NCBI RefSeq assembly: GCF_024400535.1
Contig: NZ_CP038800.1
Location: 2,294,001 to 2,358,000, forward strand
Source of the DNA: Treponema denticola
GTDB lineage: Bacteria; Spirochaetota; Spirochaetia; Treponematales; Treponemataceae
DNA length: 64,000 nt
Direction of reading: 5' to 3'
Under the pieces are notes generated by a model. It saw nothing but the letters and a program-made list of their open reading frames with translations, was not told the origin of the DNA and searched no databases. The position numbers were made by a program, and so were the translations under genes. Within the stretch, counting starts at the first letter, position 1. Each line of letters starts with the position of its first letter. Positions 26,583-36,078 of the stretch are shown here, piece after piece.

Positions 26583-28238
26583 TTATTTTTTTATTGTTCT
26601 AAGCTCAAACCATGTTGTCGGATGGATGACACCCCAAGAAGGATAGTTATCCCAGCCCTCATACTTATCCGTTCTATATGGGAAAAAACATTTTTCCCAA
26701 CAAAGCGCCTGAGCAAAAGCAACATCATTTGCCATAGCTTGAAGTTTTCTTACATTTTTGATGTAGGTCTCATCATCGGAAGCCCGCTGCATGGCAAAAA
26801 AGGTGTCTTTAAATTCATCATTATGAAAGGTTCCCCAAATCCATGTATTTTCACCTTCAAATCTGGGATCGGCTAAAAAATACCTAAAAGCACTTGTATA
26901 TTGAGCCATTCCCGAAGTGGTATAGCCGATTGAAATATCATAATTTCCATCAATTATATTTTGCTCCCAAACTTCGTCGTTCCTTAAGCTTTCTTCATCG
27001 ACATAAGTCTTAACGCCTATGTTTTTTAACGAGGCCATAATTACATCGGACATGCGGTTAAACAGTTCCTTATTTCTAGTTGAAAATTGCTGTGTTACCA
27101 TAACTTTTAATTCGGAACCGTCCGGGTATTCTCTAAATCCGTCCCCGTTAATATCTTTATAGCCTGCTTCATCCAAAAGACGTGCAGCTTCTTTTATGTC
27201 GGTTTTAAGGATGGGTAAAGACGGGTCAAAACCTTTACATGAAGGAGGTATAATGCCTGCACCCGGAGCCGTACCGTACGATCCATTAATAACGGCGGCA
27301 AGTTTACCGTAATCGAATGCAAGCCTGCAAGCCTTTCGGAAAGCAATATCTGTACACGGCTTTCTTTCCATTCCATATGTAACCTGATAGTTTCCGGCAT
27401 AATCGCTTTCACCGAAATCTATTCCGTCGGTTCCTTTAAAAGAATCGATTACGGTAACATCAACGGAATTTGCATAATTGAACATAGCATCTATTTCTCC
27501 GTTTGCCATTGCGAACATAAGCGTATCTTCACCCGAATAAGTCTGTACGGTAATTTTGTCAACGGTAAGCTCTCCCAAAAAGGCATTTTGAGGAACAGCT
27601 TCATAAACGGACGTTTGAGAATCTTTATCGAGAGAAACAAGACGATAAGGGCCGCAGCCTAATGCGGCATCCTTTCCATTATATTGGCGATAATCTTCAA
27701 CACCTTCCCAGACATGTTTAGGAAAAACCAAAGCGCTTAAAACCGCATTATTAATCCAATAATAAGCATCAGGCTCCGAAAAGGTAAGAGTACATTCGTT
27801 TTCTCCGGTAATTTCCCATTTTTCTAAGTTTTTTAAAGAACCAGTTTTTCTTACGTTTTTCATAAAATCAAATGTAAAAAGAATATCGTCTTTTGTAACC
27901 GGCTTTCCGTCATGCCAAACAGCCGTAGAAGGAAAAGTAAAAACCAATTGTTTTGCATCTTTGGAAATGCTAAAGGATTTAAAAAAATACGGGTGTATTT
28001 TTCCGTTCTTATCGGTGTATACAAAATGTGCTTGCGTTAAAGCGTTGTACTGTAAGGCGTCTGGTCTCTGCCTTTGCGAGCTGAAATCGTTTTGCTGAGC
28101 TAAATTAGTACCGATAACAAGATTTTCAACGTGCCCGCCTTTTTGAGCTTGCTGAGGCAAATCGGTTTTAGAACAAGCAGCGGACAGAACAAGAGCTGCA
28201 AATGCAGCCGACAAGATTTTAAAAAATGAGTTTTTCAT
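26583..28238 (-). CDS. Extracellular solute-binding lipoprotein (SBP family 5)
   Basis: Signal with lipobox LSAAC (Cys22). The family 5 (peptide/nickel-type) binding protein continues with AVWHDGKPVTKDDILFTFDF, LGCGPYRLVS and CTDIAFRKACRLAFDYGKLA, and 551 aa is usual. First gene of the importer operon and directly behind a cobalamin riboswitch. This suggests that the ligand is linked to corrinoid or cobalt supply rather than bulk peptide (inference from regulation). Confidence 0.9.
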   Translation of the reverse strand: MKNSFFKILSAAFAALVLSAACSKTDLPQQAQKGGHVENLVIGTNLAQQNDFSSQRQRPDALQYNALTQAHFVYTDKNGKIHPYFFKSFSISKDAKQLVFTFPSTAVWHDGKPVTKDDILFTFDFMKNVRKTGSLKNLEKWEITGENECTLTFSEPDAYYWINNAVLSALVFPKHVWEGVEDYRQYNGKDAALGCGPYRLVSLDKDSQTSVYEAVPQNAFLGELTVDKITVQTYSGEDTLMFAMANGEIDAMFNYANSVDVTVIDSFKGTDGIDFGESDYAGNYQVTYGMERKPCTDIAFRKACRLAFDYGKLAAVINGSYGTAPGAGIIPPSCKGFDPSLPILKTDIKEAARLLDEAGYKDINGDGFREYPDGSELKVMVTQQFSTRNKELFNRMSDVIMASLKNIGVKTYVDEESLRNDEVWEQNIIDGNYDISIGYTTSGMAQYTSAFRYFLADPRFEGENTWIWGTFHNDEFKDTFFAMQRASDDETYIKNVRKLQAMANDVAFAQALCWEKCFFPYRTDKYEGWDNYPSWGVIHPTTWFELRTIKK

Positions 28239-28276
28239 AACCCCTCCAAAATATTACCGATATCCGCTTTAATGCA

Positions 28277-28315
28277 ACAAATCCTCTCACAGGAAAAACC
28301 TGCAAGAGGATTTGT
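28277..28315 (-). promoter_or_regulatory. Strong hairpin between riboswitch and start codon
   Basis: Arms ACAAATCCTCT/AGAGGATTTGT (11 bp) with inner CAGG/CCTG. It has no U-tract, so it is not a standard terminator; it may be part of the riboswitch expression platform. It ends 39 bases before the binding-protein ATG. Confidence 0.5.
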
Positions 28316-28389
28316 AAATACAAGGAAGCACCATACAATGCCGATAAGTATCTGCAATCCTCCCCGTCTCTCGCAAGGAGCAAAAGCTA

Positions 28390-28560
28390 AAATCATTAGG
28401 GCAAGTCTTCCGGCTTAAAAGTCATCATTCTTTTCGCCTTCCCAAAAAACTCAGTGGCATATTGAAAAGAACTCTTTAATTACGGCAGCGGGACTGCATA
28501 GGATTTTCACCTATTTCCTTTTTAATCGGCAATTACGCCGAACCTTAATGCGATTTCGGT
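28390..28560 (-). ncRNA. Cobalamin riboswitch
   Basis: Read on the minus strand the leader contains the family's conserved pieces in order: GGTGAAAATCCTATGCAGTC, CCCGCTGCCGTAA, GCCACTG, GGGAAGGC, GATGACTTTTAAGCCGGAAG, and the B12 box AGCCGGAAGACTTGCC. These match the cobalamin riboswitch core. It lies in the ~350-nt leader of the ABC importer operon and should repress it when adenosylcobalamin is plentiful. Confidence 0.93.
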
Positions 28561-28598
28561 TGTTTAATTTTAAGGAAAATATTTTCCAATTGAGAATG

Positions 28599-28627
28599 AG
28601 TATATCTTTTTTTTATATTTAATACAA
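28599..28627 (-). promoter_or_regulatory. Promoter TTGTAT-17-TATACT of the riboswitch leader
   Basis: On the minus strand TTGTAT (28627-28622) and TATACT (28604-28599) are 17 bases apart. Transcription would start near 28592, about 30 bases before the riboswitch core. Confidence 0.55.
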
Positions 28628-28766
28628 GTACACATATCAAAATTAATATATTTATTACAAAGGAATAGATACCGGCTCTTTACTAAAAATAACAGGAAAA
28701 TAAAATATTATATACCTTTTTTTGTAAACAAGAATATAAGGCAGCCCCTGTTATACATTACCTCAC

Positions 28767-30371
28767 TTAAACTATAATCTCAGTCTTCCAATCTTTGATA
28801 GTCCGATTAGCTTCGTCAAAACTTGAACCGATTGCTATAATTTTTTTACCGCGGCCTGAATACTTGTCGGCATAGTTTTTTTCTTTGATTTGTTTTACGG
28901 CATTTTCCGCCGTTTCATTTGAGGTAAGCTTAAATTCAAAGATATAAACCTTATCTTTAAATTCGACAACGCAATCAGCCCTGCCTGTTGAACAATGAAC
29001 TTCCGTATGCACAAACTGATTCATCAATGCAAATACAAGATAAACGGCAGTCTGATAATTTTGTTCACGCAAGGCTAAATCTTTTTCAGTTAAGTTATCG
29101 TAGGGTATTCCTGAAATTATTCCCTTCATCTTTTGCATAAAGCCGTCTACATCTCCGGCTTCTATCTGCTCGTAGAATTCCCAAATCGAAACTCCCGTTT
29201 TATCGGTTCTTATCGAGGTATAGGCAGGCAACAAGTTATCCAAAAAACCGTAACGCACTTCATCATTCGGAAAGCCCAAGCGGTACAGTCTTGAAAAATC
29301 GTTATAGTCCTTAATTGTCAAATATCCCGATTGGAAAAGAATGGGTAAGGGATTTATTGCATCTGCTCGGTAGGCTTCCAATCCGGATTCGTTCATCTTT
29401 ACGTTTCCGTCAAGGTCGGGGATATTGTAATAAGCTTTCTTTAAGTATTCTACTAAAAATGTCGGCGTACCTGTTGCAAACCAATAGTCACGCATCCTTC
29501 CATCGGCAAAAACATTTAACAAGCTAAATGGATTGTACATATTTTTTCCGTCTTCGGAAAATTTATAGCCGTCATATCTTTGCTTTAACTTTGCAAGAGC
29601 TTCCTCATAAGTCAAGCTATTATTTTCTGCGAGGGCTGCAATCTCAGGTTTAAAATCGGCTTCAAGCTCTTCTTGAGAAATGCCGCAGACAGCAGAGTAA
29701 TCCGACAATAGGCTTAAATCCCGTAAGTTGTTTAAATCGCTGAATATGCTGACCTTACTGAATTTTGTAACTCCGGTTAAAAATGCGAAGCGGAGGTATT
29801 GGTCTGCACTTTTTATAACGCCGAAAAAACCTTTAAGGATTGTGCGGTAGGTTTCGTTTAAGGCTTCATCCTTCCACATCGTTTGAAGAAGAGGCTTATC
29901 ATATTCATCGATAAGAATAACAGCCTGCCTGCCGGTTTTTTCATAGGAGGCCTTTATTAAATTTTGAAAACGGTCGGGCAGGTCAAGGCCTGTACTTCCA
30001 TATATTTTTTCATATTCGCACAAAAAAGAAATCAGTCTATTTAAAAGACCTTCCTTAGTATCATAAATACCCGTATTAAAATCCAAATAGAGTACAGGAT
30101 ACTCCTGCCAGATTTCACGTTTTTCTTTTTCGGCTTCTTCAAATTTCTCAATCGCTAAACCCTTGAAGAGCTCTTTTTGACCGAGGAAGTAGGCTTTTAG
30201 AGTGGAAAGCAAAAGGCTTTTCCCAAAGCGGCGCGGACGGCTTAAAAAGTGGACTCGGCTTTCGTTTACTAATCTCCAAATAAGCTCCGTTTTATCTACA
30301 TAGACAAAACTTTCTTTTCGTAGAACCTCAAAACTTTGAACGCCTATGGGCATTTTTCTAATCATACTCAT
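28767..30371 (-). CDS. AAA-ATPase-like / PD-(D/E)XK nuclease family protein (DUF1703)
   Basis: N-terminal AAA-ATPase-like domain (IGVQSFEVLRKESFVYVDKT, then P-loop-like FLSRPRRFGKSLLLSTLK, RQAVILIDEYDKPLL). The C-terminal PD-(D/E)XK-type domain has RADCVVEFKDKVYIFEFKL, where the D...ExK residues are visible. Such proteins are abundant in Bacteroidetes and treponemes; their role is unknown. The frame could start 13 codons earlier (30410), but that adds a hydrophobic stretch without a ribosome site; I choose the ATG at 30371. Confidence 0.85.
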   Translation of the reverse strand: MSMIRKMPIGVQSFEVLRKESFVYVDKTELIWRLVNESRVHFLSRPRRFGKSLLLSTLKAYFLGQKELFKGLAIEKFEEAEKEKREIWQEYPVLYLDFNTGIYDTKEGLLNRLISFLCEYEKIYGSTGLDLPDRFQNLIKASYEKTGRQAVILIDEYDKPLLQTMWKDEALNETYRTILKGFFGVIKSADQYLRFAFLTGVTKFSKVSIFSDLNNLRDLSLLSDYSAVCGISQEELEADFKPEIAALAENNSLTYEEALAKLKQRYDGYKFSEDGKNMYNPFSLLNVFADGRMRDYWFATGTPTFLVEYLKKAYYNIPDLDGNVKMNESGLEAYRADAINPLPILFQSGYLTIKDYNDFSRLYRLGFPNDEVRYGFLDNLLPAYTSIRTDKTGVSIWEFYEQIEAGDVDGFMQKMKGIISGIPYDNLTEKDLALREQNYQTAVYLVFALMNQFVHTEVHCSTGRADCVVEFKDKVYIFEFKLTSNETAENAVKQIKEKNYADKYSGRGKKIIAIGSSFDEANRTIKDWKTEIIV

Positions 30372-30438
30372 AAGAACAAGTATAACAGAAAAAAAAGAAA
30401 TTGGCAACATAAATTATTGAGATAAAACATTAAAACCC

Positions 30439-30479
30439 TTGACCGATTTTTAATCATATGTTAGAATTGTCTTACATAT
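30439..30479 (+). promoter_or_regulatory. Promoter with overlapping inverted repeat, ABC exporter operon
   Basis: TTGACC (30439-30444), 17 bases, TAGAAT (30462-30467). An inverted repeat with 9-nt arms, ATATGTTAG (30456-30464) and CTTACATAT (30471-30479), one mismatch, covers the -10, as expected for an operator. Confidence 0.5.
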
Positions 30480-30506
30480 TTAGATATTAACTTTAGAGAG
30501 GAAATT

Positions 30507-32309
30507 ATGGAAAAAAGCGATACAAAATTAAACCTTTTTAACAATATCTTCTATTATTTAGGAGTTTGGTTAAAAACCTTTCCGGCAGGTATTTTCTTTA
30601 TGCTTATTTCGGTGCCTATCCGCATTTTTATGATTTATCAAACCATTCTTATCCCGAAAACCATTATATTGGGTATTGAAACCGGAGCAGAGGCTAAGGC
30701 GATTTTACTTTCCATATTGACGGCAGGGCTTTTGATAACAGCCTGTAAAATTATCATACAGATACTTGAAACAAAACTGATGGCTCTCGGCTCCCGCCCT
30801 CTATTCCATATTTATTCGGTACCTGTAAATAAAAAAATGTTTGAGCTTAACTATCAAACCCTTATTTCTCCCGAAGTGCAAACAAAAATAACCAAGGTAA
30901 AAAACATAGTCATGACGGGAAGCTCGGGCGGTCCCTTTCATTTTTTCGGACTTAATTTATCCTTTCTTTTAACCGCAATTGCAGGAGCTTTTTTCTTCAG
31001 TTCAGGTATTATAAGCATCGACTTAATTCTTCTATTTATTGTCTTGGCTTCAGGAACCGTAAATTTACTGTACGGAATCTATACGGGAAAATACACACAA
31101 AAAAACATGGAAGACCGCGGTGATGACGAAAAAAAAGAGAGCTACATTCTTACAACGTCGGAAGACAGACGCTTTGCAAAAGACATCCGCCTTTATAAAA
31201 TGAAAGATTGGCTGATCAAAAACTTTGAACACTATCACGGGCGAGTAAAAAAATTTTTGAGGGCAGAATCAAATGTACAGGCAGGAGGAAAAATTCTAAA
31301 TGCCTTAATGATTTTTATAAGAGATGTTTTTGCCTATATTTACTTAATTTATCAATTAAACGCCGGAACCATTGCCGTTTCTCAATTTGTTTTTCTTATC
31401 GGCTTGGTCATGGAATTCTCAAAATGGATGGACGCTATTGTTCTTCAAATAAGTAACCTCATTATATTTAACAGCGAATTAAGTCAAATAAGAATTTTCT
31501 TGAACACTCCCGATGAAAAAACAGGCGGAGAGCTTACCGTAAATGATACGAACGAAAAACCTTCAATCGAATTTAAAAATCTTTCTTTTAGATATTCGGA
31601 AAACGCAGCATGGATTTTTAAAGACTTTAATTTAAAAATTGACGCAGGAGAAAAGTTAGCTCTTGTCGGTATCAACGGAGCGGGAAAAACAACGCTTATG
31701 CACCTTTTAATGGGGCTTTTAGAACCCACCGAAGGCTCCGTATTAATTGACGGAAAAAACAGCACGGACTTTAAAAAGACGGAATACTATAATTTGTTTT
31801 CTCCGGTATTTCAAGATATAAATATTTTTCCGGAAACTTTTGCAGCCAATATTGCCGGAACGGAAAATATAAATGAAGAAAAATTAAAAGATGCAATTAA
31901 TTCGAGCGGTTTAAATGAAATGGTTTCAAGTCTCCCGAATGGCAGCCAAACTATTTTAGTAAAAGAAAGCAATGATGAAGCAATCGATTTATCCGGCGGA
32001 CAAAATCAAAGGATGCTGCTCGCCAGAGCTCTTTATAAAAATGCAAAAATAAATATTCTGGATGAACCGACAGCAGCCCTTGACCCGATTGCGGAAAGTA
32101 AAATATATGAAGAGTATGATGCAATGAGTAAAGAAAAAACTTCTATTTTTATTTCGCACAGACTCGCATCTACAAAATTTTGTGACAGGATTATTTTACT
32201 GGAACACGGAAAAATAATAGAAGAAGGCACTCATAATGAACTTATGAATCAAAATAAAACATACAGAAACATGTATGATGTTCAAAGTAAGGATTATAGG
32301 CAAGTCTAA
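30507..32309 (+). CDS. ABC exporter half-transporter (first of pair)
   Basis: 600 aa: N-terminal transmembrane domain with about six helices, then an ATPase domain with Walker A VGINGAGKTT, Q-loop FSPVFQDINIF, signature DLSGGQNQRMLLAR, Walker B INILDEPTAALD and switch HRLAST. The neighbouring 32441 gene is a second such half. Together they resemble peptide/lipid or antibiotic exporters. Its stop codon lies inside the first arm of a modular hairpin element. Confidence 0.9.
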   Translation: MEKSDTKLNLFNNIFYYLGVWLKTFPAGIFFMLISVPIRIFMIYQTILIPKTIILGIETGAEAKAILLSILTAGLLITACKIIIQILETKLMALGSRPLFHIYSVPVNKKMFELNYQTLISPEVQTKITKVKNIVMTGSSGGPFHFFGLNLSFLLTAIAGAFFFSSGIISIDLILLFIVLASGTVNLLYGIYTGKYTQKNMEDRGDDEKKESYILTTSEDRRFAKDIRLYKMKDWLIKNFEHYHGRVKKFLRAESNVQAGGKILNALMIFIRDVFAYIYLIYQLNAGTIAVSQFVFLIGLVMEFSKWMDAIVLQISNLIIFNSELSQIRIFLNTPDEKTGGELTVNDTNEKPSIEFKNLSFRYSENAAWIFKDFNLKIDAGEKLALVGINGAGKTTLMHLLMGLLEPTEGSVLIDGKNSTDFKKTEYYNLFSPVFQDINIFPETFAANIAGTENINEEKLKDAINSSGLNEMVSSLPNGSQTILVKESNDEAIDLSGGQNQRMLLARALYKNAKINILDEPTAALDPIAESKIYEEYDAMSKEKTSIFISHRLASTKFCDRIILLEHGKIIEEGTHNELMNQNKTYRNMYDVQSKDYRQV

Positions 32310-32420
32310 AAACTTTGTTAGATTTTTAGACTTGCCTGACGAGTTTTTAATAGTCTTTAACTTATTAAAAACATCGTAAATATATTTAAGGAAGCCCTCT
32401 AAAAACTGAAGTTTTTAGAG
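32298..32420 (+). other. Modular hairpin element, copy 3 (between ABC halves)
   Basis: 15-nt arms AGGCAAGTCTAAAAA and its complement (32298-32312, 32323-32337), the first covering the stop codon of the upstream gene. Then CGA 32340-32342 with GTTTTTAATA/TATTAAAAAC, A and TCG to 32376. Then CTCTAAAAACT/AGTTTTTAGAG (32397-32420), just before the Shine-Dalgarno of the second ABC gene. Confidence 0.7.
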
Positions 32421-32440
32421 ACCATAACAAGGAGATGAAA

Positions 32441-34270
32441 ATGAAGAGGCTTAAAAGATTTTTTAGAATGTTTTTTTATGTTGAAAAAATAGAAAGGGGG
32501 CTAATGTGGAACAGCATCTTTTTTAATATAATAGAGGCCATACGGCCTTTTTGCCTCCTTTATTTATCCAAGATAATCATTGAAACGGTAACATCACAAA
32601 GATTACCTAGTGAAGTTTTAAGATCGACTCTTATTCTTTTAGCGGCATTTATGGTTTTATCGATAATTTCAGGAATATTGGAAAAACGCTTTATGTACCA
32701 TTATAAGTGTTTTTCTAAAAAACATACTATGGAAAAAGCTCTTAAAGTTTTAAGATTAAATTTTGAACTTACCGAGCAAAACGAATTTCAAAACGATTTA
32801 AATTCAATCAAGCAATTTGAACGCTTTATAGTTTTTTCTCATGGTGATTTTATAAAAAACACAGGTACCTGTATAGCCGGATTTATAGGAGCAGGCATCG
32901 CCCTATATTTTTTTATAGGCCTTTTTAATCCCCAAGGCTTTATGGGCCTTTCAGGAGCATTTATAAATTCAGCCTTTTTAATTCTTTTGATAGCCTTTAA
33001 TATAATTTCTTTTTATTTATCAAAATATATTTATAAAAAATTCGGAGAACATATTTCGGGAGAAGTCAAAAAAAGTGCCCGTTATATAAAATCTTATATG
33101 AATTTAATTTATGATTATAGGACGGGAAAGGATATTAGATTATATGATAAGGCCTTAGCCGAAAAGTATACAGGCACCTATCTTGCAATGCAAAAAAGCA
33201 CTCATGATTTTATGGCGAAGTTTTTTTCCCGTACTGTCGGAGCAGCCAAACTCCTCGAAGGCTCTCTTTTAGTTTTAGTTTTCTTATTTGTAGGTTTAAA
33301 AGCCGTTTACGGTTCCATCGCCTTGAGCGAAGTGTTTTTTTTCATAGGAGCTATAAATGTTTTTTCTACTCAAATAAATTTAACATTGGACGGATTAACA
33401 ATCCTAGTTCCTTCGGATAAGTCCCGAGAAAAATTATTAAACTTCCTCGATATAGACGAAAAAAAATACTCAGGAAAACTTTCCATAAAAAAAGACGAAC
33501 CCATTGTGTTTGAATTAAAAAATATAAGTTTTAAATATCCCGACCGGGATAAATATGCCCTTAAAAATATAAACCTAAAAATAGATTCAAGTCAAAAACT
33601 TGCAATGGTCGGTAAAAACGGATCGGGAAAAACCACTCTTATCAAATTGCTTGTAAGGCTCTACGAACCGACTGAAGGAGAAATACTTTTAAACGGAGTA
33701 AACATAAAAGAATATGATTATGATGAGTACATAGATACATTCTCGGTTGTCTTTCAAGACTTTAAATTATTATCGCTTAAATTAGGCGAAAATGTTTCCG
33801 CATCAAGTTCGTATGATGAAAAAAAAGTTGCCGATGCTCTTTCAAAAACTGGAATGGAAGCTTTTTATAAAAAACATGGAGGCGAAGCCTATCTATATCA
33901 AAACTTTGACATAGGCGGAATTGAAGCCTCCGGCGGAGAAGCTCAAAAAATTGCAATGGCACGCGCAATTTATCACGGAGGCAAAATCTTTATTTTGGAT
34001 GAACCTACGGCAGCCCTCGACCCTATTTCGGAAGCAGAGATTTATTCTCATTTTGATAATATAACTTCAAAAAATACTGCAATCTATATTTCGCACCGGC
34101 TTTCATCTTGTAAATTCTGCGATAAAATTGCCGTCATGGATGAAGGCAGTCTTGTTCAATACGGAAATCATAACGAGCTCGTTTCCGATATAAACGGCAA
34201 GTACTATGAACTTTGGAATGCACAAGCAAAATACTATCAAGAGGACGAAACTCAGGACAAAAGTTTTTAA
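32441..34270 (+). CDS. ABC exporter half-transporter (second of pair)
   Basis: 609 aa, TMD then ATPase with Walker A VGKNGSGKTT, signature EASGGEAQKIAMAR, Walker B IFILDEPTAALD, HRLSSC. An ATG at 32435 touches AAGGAG directly, so I prefer the ATG at 32441 with six-base spacing. The two halves share about the same length and layout and are probably an obligate heterodimer. Substrate unknown. Confidence 0.9.
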   Translation: MKRLKRFFRMFFYVEKIERGLMWNSIFFNIIEAIRPFCLLYLSKIIIETVTSQRLPSEVLRSTLILLAAFMVLSIISGILEKRFMYHYKCFSKKHTMEKALKVLRLNFELTEQNEFQNDLNSIKQFERFIVFSHGDFIKNTGTCIAGFIGAGIALYFFIGLFNPQGFMGLSGAFINSAFLILLIAFNIISFYLSKYIYKKFGEHISGEVKKSARYIKSYMNLIYDYRTGKDIRLYDKALAEKYTGTYLAMQKSTHDFMAKFFSRTVGAAKLLEGSLLVLVFLFVGLKAVYGSIALSEVFFFIGAINVFSTQINLTLDGLTILVPSDKSREKLLNFLDIDEKKYSGKLSIKKDEPIVFELKNISFKYPDRDKYALKNINLKIDSSQKLAMVGKNGSGKTTLIKLLVRLYEPTEGEILLNGVNIKEYDYDEYIDTFSVVFQDFKLLSLKLGENVSASSSYDEKKVADALSKTGMEAFYKKHGGEAYLYQNFDIGGIEASGGEAQKIAMARAIYHGGKIFILDEPTAALDPISEAEIYSHFDNITSKNTAIYISHRLSSCKFCDKIAVMDEGSLVQYGNHNELVSDINGKYYELWNAQAKYYQEDETQDKSF

Positions 34271-34327
34271 ATTTCCAATTGACTATTTACATATCCTCAT
34301 GAATTTTACTAAAGCTTTGGCATTTTC

Positions 34328-36076
34328 TTAATTGATAAAATTTTCATTTGTCAGATGTATTTTTAAAAAATATTCTATCTCAATTCTTACACGGGATAAA
34401 AAATGTTTATCCAAGAGGGTTTCGGATAAGGAATTATAATCCGGGAAATGAAGATATAGATAAGGCATAGACAAAAGAAGAGTTTTAATTTCTGCATCAG
34501 AAGAATTTATTTTTCCGGTAAAAATATCTTTAAGCCTAAGAAGTTTTTCTTTTTCGGAAATTAAAAAATCTTTTATCGTTTTTTCTTTATCTGCATAATC
34601 ATAGCTTATAAAATTTTTTTTATCATTATTTTTATTTATAGAACAAGATGCTTCATAGCTCAAATCAACAACCCCTCCGCACGAATAAAAATCGTCTATG
34701 ATTTTTTTTGCCGTATTAAAGCTTATTTTTTTTGAATTTAGCTCCAAACCTGATTGCCCTATATCAAAAAAGTTTTCTTTAGAAGCAAAAAGGTTTTTAT
34801 AAAGCTCTCCGTAATTTTTTAAATTAGGAGAAGTAAAAACAAGACTGCCGTTTTTACCTTTTTCAAAACTAAGCTTATTCGGAAACAAAGATTCTCCCGT
34901 GTAAAGACTTTTTATTTTGGAAATATCCGAAAATATATTTTTAACTTGATAGCTTAATTTTGAATGACTGAATCCCTGTCCCCACGAAAAATCCAAGCCT
35001 GTATGAAAAATAGGAAGGCCGTCAAAAGCCAATCTTTCAGCAAGGGCTAAGGCAGCAAGCCCCACCGAGCCCATGGCTTCAAGTTTTAAAGGTAAAATAT
35101 TTTTTTCTTTTAAGACTGAAAAAAAAGAACTTGCCAAGGAATCTTGAGCGGAATAATCGGTAAAGAAAAAAGCCTTATTTCCATTTAGCTTTACAAGCAA
35201 AGAAGGGTTCGATGTCAAATCCGCGATAATGGGAATATCTAAATCCGTAATACCGATAAAGGCTTTTTGAATCCAATATTGCGACTCAAGCAAAACAACA
35301 GCGTCAGGTCTTATTTCGGGATAAAGCCCTGCAAAAACAGCATCGACTGCAAGAACAAAAAGCCTATTCCTATTTTCTTTTATAAATTCAATGGAAGAAT
35401 CAAGAGACGGGCCTGCTCCTATTACAACAATAGGTCTATTAACCGATTTTTCAATTAAAGAACCGAAATAAGAATTCATATTTAAAGCCGAACTTTTATC
35501 AGGGCTCTTTACAATAGAGCGTAAAATCGAATAATAGTTTTTAAAAAAATTACGGGCATAATTTCTGCCGAATTGAATTAGCGTTAATCGGTTAATCCAT
35601 ATTTGCGAAATATATTGAGAGATAAAATCAAAGGCTTGAGAATAAAAGGATTGATTTAAAGCCGCTCCTCCCGAAAAATCTATTCTTATAACGCGTCTAA
35701 TTTTTTTTCCTTTAATAAAATTATCAAGCCGGCTTAATAAGATATTTACCGAATCCGTCCCCGTATATAGAAATTTAGAATCTTCTAAAATATTTTTATC
35801 GATTTTATTTTTTGAAAGCTTCAACAGTTTTTCATCAGCTTCCAAAGCGAGGGCAAAAGAATCCGTCGGGAGCTTTTCTAAAAGCTCTTTTAATCCGTAT
35901 CCTAAAACCGGAGATACACAAAGAACCAATGTTTCATTTTGAATTACAATAGAAGAAATTAATTGTAGGATATTTTTTTGTGGTGAGCGTTTTGAATATA
36001 AGTGCTTGCCCTTGTATAAAACCGAAAAACCTGAGTCAATCGGAATGAGCTCAGGTTTTTCATTATTTGCAGTCAT
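34328..36076 (-). CDS. Motility-associated factor glycosyltransferase (MAF/DUF115)
   Basis: 582 aa with the MAF_flag10 core near residue 200-400: RPIVVIGAGPSLDSSIEFIK, PDAVVLLESQYWIQKAF, GSVGLAALALAERLAFDG, HTGLDFSWGQGFSHSK. In other bacteria MAF proteins transfer nonulosonic-acid sugars to flagellin; spirochaete periplasmic flagella can be glycosylated. Two bases separate its start from the upstream foldase gene, so they are one transcript. Confidence 0.85.
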   Translation of the reverse strand: MTANNEKPELIPIDSGFSVLYKGKHLYSKRSPQKNILQLISSIVIQNETLVLCVSPVLGYGLKELLEKLPTDSFALALEADEKLLKLSKNKIDKNILEDSKFLYTGTDSVNILLSRLDNFIKGKKIRRVIRIDFSGGAALNQSFYSQAFDFISQYISQIWINRLTLIQFGRNYARNFFKNYYSILRSIVKSPDKSSALNMNSYFGSLIEKSVNRPIVVIGAGPSLDSSIEFIKENRNRLFVLAVDAVFAGLYPEIRPDAVVLLESQYWIQKAFIGITDLDIPIIADLTSNPSLLVKLNGNKAFFFTDYSAQDSLASSFFSVLKEKNILPLKLEAMGSVGLAALALAERLAFDGLPIFHTGLDFSWGQGFSHSKLSYQVKNIFSDISKIKSLYTGESLFPNKLSFEKGKNGSLVFTSPNLKNYGELYKNLFASKENFFDIGQSGLELNSKKISFNTAKKIIDDFYSCGGVVDLSYEASCSINKNNDKKNFISYDYADKEKTIKDFLISEKEKLLRLKDIFTGKINSSDAEIKTLLLSMPYLYLHFPDYNSLSETLLDKHFLSRVRIEIEYFLKIHLTNENFIN

Positions 36077-36078
36077 TA

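Noticed and set aside
28277-28315. Leader hairpin as an intrinsic terminator.
   Set aside because: The stem is strong but no U-run follows, so I list it only as a regulatory hairpin.
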